In this document: positions 57,630-64,000 of the stretch, piece after piece | Layout of the letters: each line of letters begins with the position of its first letter | Numbering within the stretch: the first letter of the stretch is position 1 | Source of the DNA: SYOC01 sp964441775 | GTDB lineage: Bacteria; Desulfobacterota; Binatia; Bin18 | Length of the DNA: 64,000 bases | NCBI GenBank assembly: GCA_964441775.1 | Contig: CAYTVL010000018.1 | Span: 27,480-91,479 of the forward strand | Direction of reading: 5' to 3' | Translations under genes and position numbers: made by a program | The notes under the pieces: generated by a model | The model's input: only the letters and a program-made list of their open reading frames with translations | Told to the model about the DNA's origin: nothing | Database searches by the model: none

Positions 57630-58473
57630 GAAGGGTTGACTGCCGGTCGGGTCAGCCGGGTACATTGGAGTAGGCGCAACCCACTATCCCCAACCGAGCT
57701 AACCGACAGTCAATGGGAGAGTAGCAAAGAACTGATTCCGCCGGCAAAGCCGGGTGGGCGACGACGGAGATTAGACATGCGCCAAGTCCTGAACGCCATG
57801 TTGTATGTCGTCGTCGGAGGAATGAAGTGGCGCATGCTGCCGCGGGAATATCCCAAGTGGCAGAGGGTGTACCATTATTTTCGCCAGTGGCGGGACAACG
57901 GGACGTGGCAGCAGCTGCACGATACGTTACGGGCGCGAGTACGACAAAAAGCCGGACGCCATAAACACCCAACTGCGGGGTGTCTGGACAGTCAAAGCGT
58001 TAAGACCACAGAGATTGCAGGCCTGCGGGGTTAGGATGCGGGCAAACAGGTCAAAGGGCGCAAGCGGCATCTGCTGGTGGATACGCTGGGGTTACTGATG
58101 GCAGTCGTGGTGACGGTGGCCTCGTGTTCGGACCCGGCTGGGGCGCGGTTGCTGTTGCGCCGTTTGGGTGGGGCCTGCAAGAAATTGCACGTGAGTTGGG
58201 GCGATGGAGCCTATCGTGGCCAGGTGGTCGAGTGGGTGCAGGCTCGCTTTTGGTTCCGGTTCCAGCCCGTGCTCCGCTCCGACAGCCAGAAAGGGTTTCT
58301 GGTTGTTCCGCGTCGGTGGCTCATAGAGCGCACGTGGGCGTGGCTCAATCAGTCTCGACGCTTAAGCAAAGACTATGAGGTATTGTCCGCAAGCAGTGGC
58401 CATGATCTACCTCGCGATGATTCGCTTGAGGTTGAGGCGATGGGCTCCGGCTTGACCTTCCCTTACCTCCTCA
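57618..58473 (+). mobile_element. IS5-like insertion sequence, decayed and right-truncated
   Basis: The left end is placed at GAGGCTGTCTGAGAAGGG (57618 on), a sequence of the style found at the ends of IS5-group elements. It holds a broken IS427/IS1031-type transposase. On the right the element stops where the IS701-like inverted repeat begins (58474); the sequence CTGAGGAGGTAAGGGAAG on the complementary strand just before this point may be the remaining right end. It abuts the 3' end of thiE. Confidence 0.65.
57636..58455 (+). pseudogene. IS5-family (IS427-like) transposase pseudogene
   Basis: The frame reads as a DDE transposase: ELTDSQWESSKELIPPAKPG, MLYVVVGGMKWRMLPREYPK, first acidic residue in CLDSQSVKTTE, second in WGDGAYRGQVV, glutamate in RRWLIERTWAWLNQSRR. 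A TAG at 58032-58034 interrupts it where a Tyr is expected (LRG-stop-DAGKQVKGRKRH). Near 58395 the frame shifts: the conserved AMIYLAMIRL continues in the next frame and ends at TGA 58453-58455. With two lesions it is inactive. No ATG start is obvious. Confidence 0.85.
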
Positions 58474-59933
58474 GCTCGACTTTGTCCATTTAGAGAGGAC
58501 TTTGAGCGCAGAGCGACAGGTCGGTAAGCTGCCTTCATTCTTCTGCCAAAAGAGGTGAGGAATGCTGTCCCTGCCTGTCACTCTGACGCGACTCATTGTA
58601 CGATTTGCGCCTAGGATGACCAAGCGTGTGCGGGACCATGCGCAGGTCTTAATTGTCGGTGCGCTATTGGCTCCGGGCAAGCGCACGGTGACCTCGATCT
58701 TACGGGTGATGGGCTTAACCCAGGAGGCGCAGTTTCAGAAGTATCATCGGGTGCTGAATCGGGCGCGGTGGTCGAGTATGGCGGTGGCCCGGGTGCTGCT
58801 CAGTCTAGTGGTAGACACTTTTGTTCCCACCGGTCCCATTGTCATCGGCAGTGATGACACCTTGGAACGGCGGTGGGGGGCAAAGAGCAAAGCGAAAGGG
58901 ATCTATCGCGATCCGGTGCGTTCCTCGCACTCCCATATGGTGAAGGCCAGCGGCTTGCGTTGGCTTTGCGCAATAGTCTTAGCTGAGATTCCGTGGGCGG
59001 GGCGTATCTGGGCACTGCCCTTCTTGACCACGTTGTGTCCTTCGGAGCGGTCTCATCAGCAGCGGGGCAAGCGCCACAAGACGTTGCCAGAATGGGCTGG
59101 GCAACTCCTTGGGCTGATCCATCGCTGGCTGCCAGGGCGGGGGGTCGTGGTGGTGGCGGATAGTTCCTATGCGGTCCAGGAGTTGCTCAAGCAGGCCAGT
59201 GATACTCCGGAGGTAAGCTTAATCACACGGTTACGGTTAGATGCCGCCTTATACGATCCTGCCCCTGCGCGTACGCCCCGGCAAAACGGACGACCCCGGA
59301 AGAAAGGGGCGCGCCGGCCCACGCTGCAGACCGTGCTCAAGGAGCCCCACACGCAATGGACTACACTAATAGTGAGTAAATGGTATGGGGGCGGAGCACG
59401 TGAGGTGGAGGTCTGCACGGATACGGCCGTGTGGTATCATACCGGCTTGCCGGCGGTCGCCGTGCGCTGGGTGTTGATTCGCGATCCACAGACCGCGTTT
59501 GCCCCCCAAGCCCTGGTCACCACTCACCTCACGCACACGCCCAGCCAAATGCTAGAGTGGTTCGTACGCCGCTGGACGATGGAAGTCACCTTTGAGGAAG
59601 CCCGCGCCCATCTGGGGATGGAGACGCAACGCCAATGGAATGACTTGGCCATTGCACGCACCACCCCGGTCCTCTTTGGCTTGTACTCGCTGGTCACGCT
59701 GATGGCCCAGGCGTTACTCCAGGCTGAGAACCGTGCCGCGCGCACGGCAGCGTGGTACGCCAAGACGCGTCCGACGTTCTCGGATGCGCTCGCAGTAGTC
59801 CGACTGGAATTGTGGAGCGCCTGCCATTTTTCTATATCGACGGTCAAATCGAAGGTTGTAGAAATTCCCCGTTCCTTGTTAGAGCGCTTAACTGACGCAG
59901 TCTGCTATGCTGCGTGATTGGACAAAGTCGAGC
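58474..59933 (+). mobile_element. IS701-like insertion sequence, apparently complete
   Basis: Perfect terminal inverted repeats: GCTCGACTTTGTCCA at 58474-58488 and TGGACAAAGTCGAGC at 59919-59933. They enclose one intact transposase gene. The right flank is TTAG (59934-59937), fitting the YTAR target of IS701-type elements, but the left flank is CTCA, so no matching target duplication remains. It is inserted in the right end of the IS5-like element. Confidence 0.82.
58562..59917 (+). CDS. IS701 family DDE transposase
   Basis: A 451-residue transposase of the DDE_5/IS701 type, uninterrupted. The catalytic triad can be placed at D98/D99 (VIGSDDTLERRWG), D200 (VVVVADSSYA) and E345/E346 (MEVTFEEARAHLG). 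The final residues reach the right inverted repeat, and the stop is 2 bp before it, as usual for compact elements. A GGTGAGG ribosome-binding site lies before the ATG. The element could still be mobile. Confidence 0.93.
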   Translation: MLSLPVTLTRLIVRFAPRMTKRVRDHAQVLIVGALLAPGKRTVTSILRVMGLTQEAQFQKYHRVLNRARWSSMAVARVLLSLVVDTFVPTGPIVIGSDDTLERRWGAKSKAKGIYRDPVRSSHSHMVKASGLRWLCAIVLAEIPWAGRIWALPFLTTLCPSERSHQQRGKRHKTLPEWAGQLLGLIHRWLPGRGVVVVADSSYAVQELLKQASDTPEVSLITRLRLDAALYDPAPARTPRQNGRPRKKGARRPTLQTVLKEPHTQWTTLIVSKWYGGGAREVEVCTDTAVWYHTGLPAVAVRWVLIRDPQTAFAPQALVTTHLTHTPSQMLEWFVRRWTMEVTFEEARAHLGMETQRQWNDLAIARTTPVLFGLYSLVTLMAQALLQAENRAARTAAWYAKTRPTFSDALAVVRLELWSACHFSISTVKSKVVEIPRSLLERLTDAVCYAA

Positions 59934-59991
59934 TTAGAGTCGCAATTGACAAGAGCCGCACTCTGATTTATCCCTGCTTGAGTATCTCTAC

Positions 59992-60064
<73 letters not shown>

Positions 60065-60070
60065 TCTGTT

Positions 60071-60098
60071 AAGCCCTTGTAAACGCAAGGGCTTTTTT
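60071..60098 (+). terminator. Rho-independent terminator of tRNA-Thr
   Basis: A 9-bp stem (AAGCCCTTG / CAAGGGCTT) with loop TAAACG and a T-run directly after. It starts 6 bp past the tRNA. Confidence 0.92.
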
Positions 60099-60331
60099 GT
60101 TTTTATTTCGTAACGAAATTTATTCTACTGCCTGTGGTCACCATATGGTCACCATAATGCCGCCCAGAAAAGAACGCCGAGAAGGTGACTGTGATTGCGT
60201 CTTCTTATGTCCTGTAAATGAAGGGACAGAGGCGCTAGCGGAAGAGCTTTCTCGATGATTGAGTGCGGACGTGCGTTTGCCGGTAGCGGTATCCAAGTAA
60301 TGCTAGCGAGCAAACGCTAATCTGTAACGTA
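60099..60331. other. Intergenic stretch after tRNA-Thr
   Basis: No supported gene. An 11-bp tandem direct repeat, TGGTCACCATA (60135-60145 and 60146-60156), is followed by a 33-codon frame starting MPPRKERREGDCDC, which I cannot assign. Direct repeats behind a tRNA can mark an integration site, but no integrase and no second copy of the tRNA end were found. Confidence 0.4.
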
Positions 60332-61045
60332 TTGAATAATCACGGTTCCTATGCGGCACGCTCCGGGCAGAGCATTACCTGGATAGCACTAGCCCTAGAC
60401 GGAGGTGCAGGAGAACTCATGCGTCCACAGCGAGAACTCCTTACAAAGATCGACCGTAATTCGCGGGTGCTGTACGAGTTGATCAGTATGGTGCTCGACG
60501 TAAACCGCTTGGAGGCAGGGCGACTCCCGGTCGATGTGTACCCCGTTCATATAGCCGAGTTCATGGGCGGGGTCCAAACCGAGATGCAAGGGCTGTGCGA
60601 GCAGTCCGGGCTGTCCTGCGTGTGGCGCGTAGCTGCGGCTCTTCCTACCCTGTACACCGACCCGGGGAAGCTCAAAGTCATTATCAAAAATCTGGTTAGC
60701 AACGCGGTGAAGTTCACCACGGAGGGAGGGGTGACCATCACCGCCATGGCCCAGCGCGGCGGGGTTGAGCTTATGGTCATCGACACTGGGATCGGCATTC
60801 CCGAGGAGGCCCAGGCCGTGATTTTCGAACCCTTTCGGCAGGTGGAGGGAGCCGATACGCGGGCGTATAGTGGTAGCGGCTTAGGCCTATATATTGTCAA
60901 GCGGCTGCTGGACATGCTGGGAGGGCAGATTACCGTCGAGAGTAGGGTTGGATGGGGCTCCACCTTTCGCGTCTGGCTGCCTCTGCACCGAGACCCCGTC
61001 ATGGTCCAGGCCTCAGCGGAGCATTTACAGACTGCGGTTCCATGA
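60332..61045 (+). pseudogene. Truncated sensor histidine kinase (C-terminal part)
   Basis: The frame encodes the second helix of a dimerisation domain (LLTKIDRNSRVLYELISMVL, DVNRLEAG) and a complete HATPase domain. The latter has N box KVIIKNLVSNAVKFT, G1 DTGIGIPEEA, F box IFEPFRQ and G2 GSGLGLYIVKRLLDMLGG. The preceding helix with the phosphoacceptor His (HELRTPL-type) and all sensor domains are missing: upstream sequence has no such motif in any frame. It therefore cannot autophosphorylate normally and is probably a relic left by rearrangement beside the IS elements. Confidence 0.8.
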
Positions 61046-61117
61046 GCCAGGAGAGGAATCGCGTTAACAAGAAAAAGTCGATAAGTTTATTGCAAACGCG
61101 ATTCCCGGTGAAAGAGT

Positions 61118-61999
61118 TTACGCAATCAAAGACTTCTACAAAGAATAGGCAAGTAAGCAGCCCAGTAAGTGAATATAGGGAGGGCATGCGCGGCCCGATG
61201 GGTCGTACGCACGGCCCCAAAAGAGCACTTGAGGAAGTCAAACAGTTCTTCCACGCGGTGGCGCAATCGTAGGCAGGCGAGCTGAAATTGGCTGGCGAGG
61301 TGGCGCATATTCTTGCGGGTCGGCGTGAGCAGATAGACGCCTCGTTGCGCTAACGCCTGCGCTGTGGCTTTGGACACCTAGCCCCCGTCCCCTACCACGC
61401 TCCCGTCCTTGAGCCAGCGGGTCAGTGGAGCCAGCCGTTTACGATCATCCACCGTGGCAGTAGTGAGAGCGAAGCCACACCGGCGTCCCGCCTCATCTCA
61501 CGGCACGTGCAGCTTCAACCCCTACCACCAGCCCCTCCCAGTCTTGGACTTCTTGGCCCAGGCCCGAAAGGTGCGAGGCTGGCGCACGCGGGCGATATGA
61601 CAGACGGCAATGGCTGTGGCATCGTGCAGCACGAGGGGATAGGGCCCCTGCGCTTGGCGATTGCGGTGGAGCCACCGCGCCAGCCTCGCGCGCAACTCCC
61701 CACCGGAGCGATTCGCCGCTTTGCCGAACTTACTGTAGGCCCCCAGCCTCGGAAACTCCTGACGATGATACATCTGGAGGTGGCAGTAGAGTTTGGCCTT
61801 GTCCGTCAGCCCGCGCCACGCCCCCCCCACTACGAGGGTCAGCACCTCGGCGGCATTGAGCAAGGGCGTCCCGCCTCGGGGCTCCCGTGGGAGCTGTTTG
61901 GCCCTGCAGTTGGGGGGGCAGGGCTTTGCGATCGTCCTCAATAGCGACATAGAGCTTCAGCAACGTCTCTGAACCGTTGAGGTTCTCTTGAATCAGCAT
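61118..61999 (-). pseudogene. IS982-family transposase pseudogene
   Basis: Pieces in shifting frames on the minus strand add up to an IS982-type transposase. They are MLIQENLNGSETLLKLYVAI (start 61999), then after a frameshift NAAEVLTLVVGGAWRG and KLYCHLQMYHRQEFPRLG, VLHDATAIAVCH, GLKLHV, VDDRKRLAPLTRWLKDGSVV, RGVYLLTPTRKNMRHL and RHRVEELFDFLKCSFGAVRT. Stops interrupt it: TAG after GRGWW, TGA after LHVP, TAG after VGDGG, and a frameshift plus TAG near the C-terminus. It is inactive. Terminal repeats were not identified, so element ends are approximate. Confidence 0.82.
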
Positions 62000-62099
62000 C
62001 CTCGCCTCCGTACGGGTGAGTCGTGCTTCTCTCCTAGCCCCAGGCGACGGTCCTCTGCCATCTTTGCCGGAAATCTCGTTCAAAGGCTCACCGGACCTC

Positions 62100-62360
62100 G
62101 CGCACATATACGAACAGAACTGGAGCGCCCATGCGGCGCATTCTCATAGCTATACGAGCGCGGGAGGCCAAACGCCAACTTCAGACTCTCAGGAGGACAC
62201 CCCGTCAACCGCCGTTATCCACGGCAATAAGCATAGCAAGGTGTACCAGCTTCCCGGGTGTCCCGGGTACAATCAGTCAAAGCCGCAGAATGTTGTCACC
62301 TTTAAGACCGAGCAGGAAGCCCAGCAGGCTGGGTATCGGAAAGCCAGCACTTGTCGCTGA
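62100..62360 (+). pseudogene. Fragment with Ada-like zinc-binding C-terminal domain
   Basis: The frame ends in STAVIHGNKHSKVYQLPGCP, then GYNQSKPQNVVTFKTEQEAQ and AGYRKASTC. This matches the small Ada-type metal-binding module found at the C-terminus of some nucleases (Cys in LPGC and STC, His in NKHSKVYQ). Nothing recognisable lies before residue 60 of the frame, and the upstream part runs into the decayed IS982-like element. It is most likely the tail of a gene cut by that element. Confidence 0.6.
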
Positions 62361-62570
62361 TCCGTGCTTCAAGCCTCGGGAGCGGCGCATTTTAGTTAAA
62401 GCATTACCCTGATAGCACTACCCATTTCTGAGCTATCTTGTCTCTTCTCACTCTATCGTGTCCGCCACTCAACTGGCATGCAGAGATTCTGTCTGTCAAC
62501 CGTGATAAATGCAAATGTAATCTGCTCTATTATCTGCGAGTGATCTAACTCATAGTTAGTTTTTTTGAGT
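62361..62570. other. Intergenic region without gene
   Basis: 210 bp between the Ada-like fragment and the stop of the CHASE2 gene. No convincing coding frame, repeat or hairpin with a T-run was seen. Confidence 0.4.
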
Positions 62571-64000
62571 TTAGGTTGTCTGTGTCAACAGGCAAGTTTC
62601 CAGATGTGATCGACTTGTCTCGAACGGTCTTACATCACCCTTAAAATTGATTAATGCATTTGCGTGCTCTAGGCGTATGGTTGCGAGCGTATCCTGAAGC
62701 AATCTACGGACTGTTTGTGGCGGATTGCCGCGGACGACAGCGGCCAAAACTTCCAACTGATCTTTTTCGATCCAAACGGTCAGCTCTCCGATCTGAATTG
62801 TTTCCGCCCCCTCGTCAGTGGATACGCGAAAGGAATCCTGCACGAAATCTTGAATGGCGATCAACATGCCAGAGATCAAATCTGGATCGCGTATCGTAGT
62901 GGGATCCGCAGCTACATGCAGTAAGAGTAAACCAGTCTGGCGGTGAATGAGAAAGACCTGCTCCACCCGGAACACGGGGGGCCGGAGGCGGACAACTTCC
63001 GCGAACAGCGATCTGTGCTTCTGCTCGCTGGCTTGGAGATTGCGAAAGGCTTGTTGCAACTGCTGGACCCCGCTGTTGAAGGAGTGCCCTAGATAATTCG
63101 TCGAAATAACCAAAAGGGGGTAGACGATATTGAGCCACGCTCCAGCGTGAACAAACAGCCAGCGGACGATGACGATGTATACAATGGATACTTCCATGGC
63201 GCACAACAGCCCTTTGAGCGCGCTCATCCGTGGGAGAGCAATCCCAATCAGAGTACCCAGTATAATGATGGCGAACAGATTGCAGATCTTCGACCATTGG
63301 GGGTTTGTTAGAAAGCGTTGGGTCAATATATTGTCGATGACTGTGGCGTGAATCTCCACACCAGGATACAGAGAGCTGAGAGGTATGGACTGTAGGTCCT
63401 GGGTGCCCATGGCGGTGGCCCCAACCAGCACGACTTTGTCGGTAAATGTCCCTCGGGCGAGCTTGCCACTTAGAATATCGCTGATGGAAAAATAAGGAAA
63501 GGTTTTCTCCGGGCCCAGGTAGTTAATGAGCAGTCGCCCCATTTCGTCAGTCGGTATAAGCCGGTCTCCCATCTGGACGCTCTCCACCCCGTAGCGCCCA
63601 ACCTTCACCATCAGTTGAGGCTTGCCTAGATAAAGCCATGCACACAAGACCGCGAGCGAAGGAAAGAGATCCTCACCGCTCTGTATCATAAGTGGCATCC
63701 TGCGAATGACATGATCCTGATCAATCCCTATATTGAAATATCCTGAAGATGCGGCGACTTCAGTGAACATTGCGAGATTGCTCTTAGGAGCATAGGCTCG
63801 GAAAAACGGTCCAAAATCTGTTCCTCGTTCTCTTTCTCTATAGAGGATGAGCGGATACTTTGACGCACTGATGCGCTTGAGCTGTTGATCTATCTCTTGC
63901 TGTTCGATCCGGTAACCGAGCGCGGCTTCATTCATGTAAAAGAAATAGCCCAGCGCGACTGCAGCAGACGAATATTTTATGGCGTTGGCAAGGGCCAGAT
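62571..64000 (-). CDS. CHASE2-domain membrane protein (5' end beyond window)
   Basis: The minus-strand frame is open from the edge to a stop at 62571 (at least 476 residues). The first 210 visible residues are a CHASE2 extracellular sensor (NLAMFTEVAASSGYFNIGID, LLINYLGPEKTFPYFSISDI, FTDKVVLVGATAMGTQDLQS, PGVEIHATVIDNILTQRFL). Three membrane helices follow (LFAIIILGTLIGIALPRMSA and two more). The C-terminal 150 residues (SGMLIAIQDFVQDSFRVSTD, ITVW-like strand, GNPPQTVRRLLQDTLATIRL) are not a kinase or cyclase; they resemble a small alpha/beta domain seen at the ends of envelope proteins. The protein may pass an outside signal to a separate partner. Confidence 0.85.
   Translation of the reverse strand, partial: LALANAIKYSSAAVALGYFFYMNEAALGYRIEQQEIDQQLKRISASKYPLILYRERERGTDFGPFFRAYAPKSNLAMFTEVAASSGYFNIGIDQDHVIRRMPLMIQSGEDLFPSLAVLCAWLYLGKPQLMVKVGRYGVESVQMGDRLIPTDEMGRLLINYLGPEKTFPYFSISDILSGKLARGTFTDKVVLVGATAMGTQDLQSIPLSSLYPGVEIHATVIDNILTQRFLTNPQWSKICNLFAIIILGTLIGIALPRMSALKGLLCAMEVSIVYIVIVRWLFVHAGAWLNIVYPLLVISTNYLGHSFNSGVQQLQQAFRNLQASEQKHRSLFAEVVRLRPPVFRVEQVFLIHRQTGLLLLHVAADPTTIRDPDLISGMLIAIQDFVQDSFRVSTDEGAETIQIGELTVWIEKDQLEVLAAVVRGNPPQTVRRLLQDTLATIRLEHANALINFKGDVRPFETSRSHLETCLLTQTT

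Noticed and set aside
58032..58034. TAG in the IS5-like transposase as programmed readthrough
   Set aside because: The same gene has a frameshift near 58395 and lacks its right end, so ordinary decay explains it.
60135..60156. Tandem TGGTCACCATA repeats behind tRNA-Thr as a phage attachment site
   Set aside because: No integrase gene and no duplicated tRNA 3' end were seen in the window.

Overview
The window is a stretch of chromosome from an uncultured, moderately GC-rich Gram-negative bacterium. Outer-membrane DUF1302 proteins, a Gld-like ABC system, many luciferase-like (LLM) oxidoreductases, limonene-epoxide-hydrolase-type enzymes and repeated small SRPBCC/SnoaL/VOC proteins resemble genomes of the Binatota/Desulfobacterota or Tectomicrobia type. 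That placement is an inference from gene content; no rRNA is present.

Layout. 1-6.1 kb: the 5' part of gamma-glutamyltransferase (left edge), ssb, a large cyclase-AAA-TPR regulator, a TumE-like toxin-antitoxin pair and a palindromic intergenic repeat. 6.1-17 kb: accessory stress and detoxification genes (FMN-binding split barrel, small membrane proteins, glutathione transferase, MAPEG), three tandem DJ-1/PfpI proteins (one a GlxA/AraC regulator), an ArsR-SRPBCC-DUF899 unit, a transglutaminase-like protein and SelO. 17-28.4 kb: mostly minus-strand catabolic genes. They include an exported methyltransferase, SnoaL-like proteins, an MmyB-type XRE regulator, a carboxymuconolactone decarboxylase/AhpD-like gene with an in-frame TGA that looks like selenocysteine, two LLM oxidoreductases, two limonene-epoxide-hydrolase paralogues, a ferritin-like gene pair, a MarR regulator with a clear operator, a Tat-exported carbonic-anhydrase-like protein and two VOC proteins. 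28.6-35.5 kb: a plus-strand run with DUF4336, DUF6614, PhzF, a DUF1330-like protein, a molybdopterin oxidoreductase, DUF4269, a HipA-like kinase and a DUF3037-FMN-reductase fusion. 35.6-45.3 kb: an HpaB-family flavoenzyme, then a GldA/F/G-like ABC operon with DUF4340 and two DUF1302 outer-membrane proteins. 45.5-57.6 kb: START-domain protein, lipase, membrane protein, TetR, CobW GTPase, two RRM proteins, DUF1015, purD-purH and thiS-thiG-thiE. 57.6-62.4 kb: an insertion-sequence scrap-yard (decayed IS5-like, intact IS701-like, decayed IS982-like) around a tRNA-Thr and broken gene pieces. The window ends inside a CHASE2 membrane protein.

The most notable item is the probable selenoprotein at 19676-20239: a CxxU motif followed by a hairpin with a GG-containing apical loop about 20 nt after the TGA. 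Next come two regulons that can be read directly from shared operators (XRE/SnoaL and MarR/ferritin-like twins), the DUF3037-FMN-reductase fusion, and a structured leader in front of an RRM gene.
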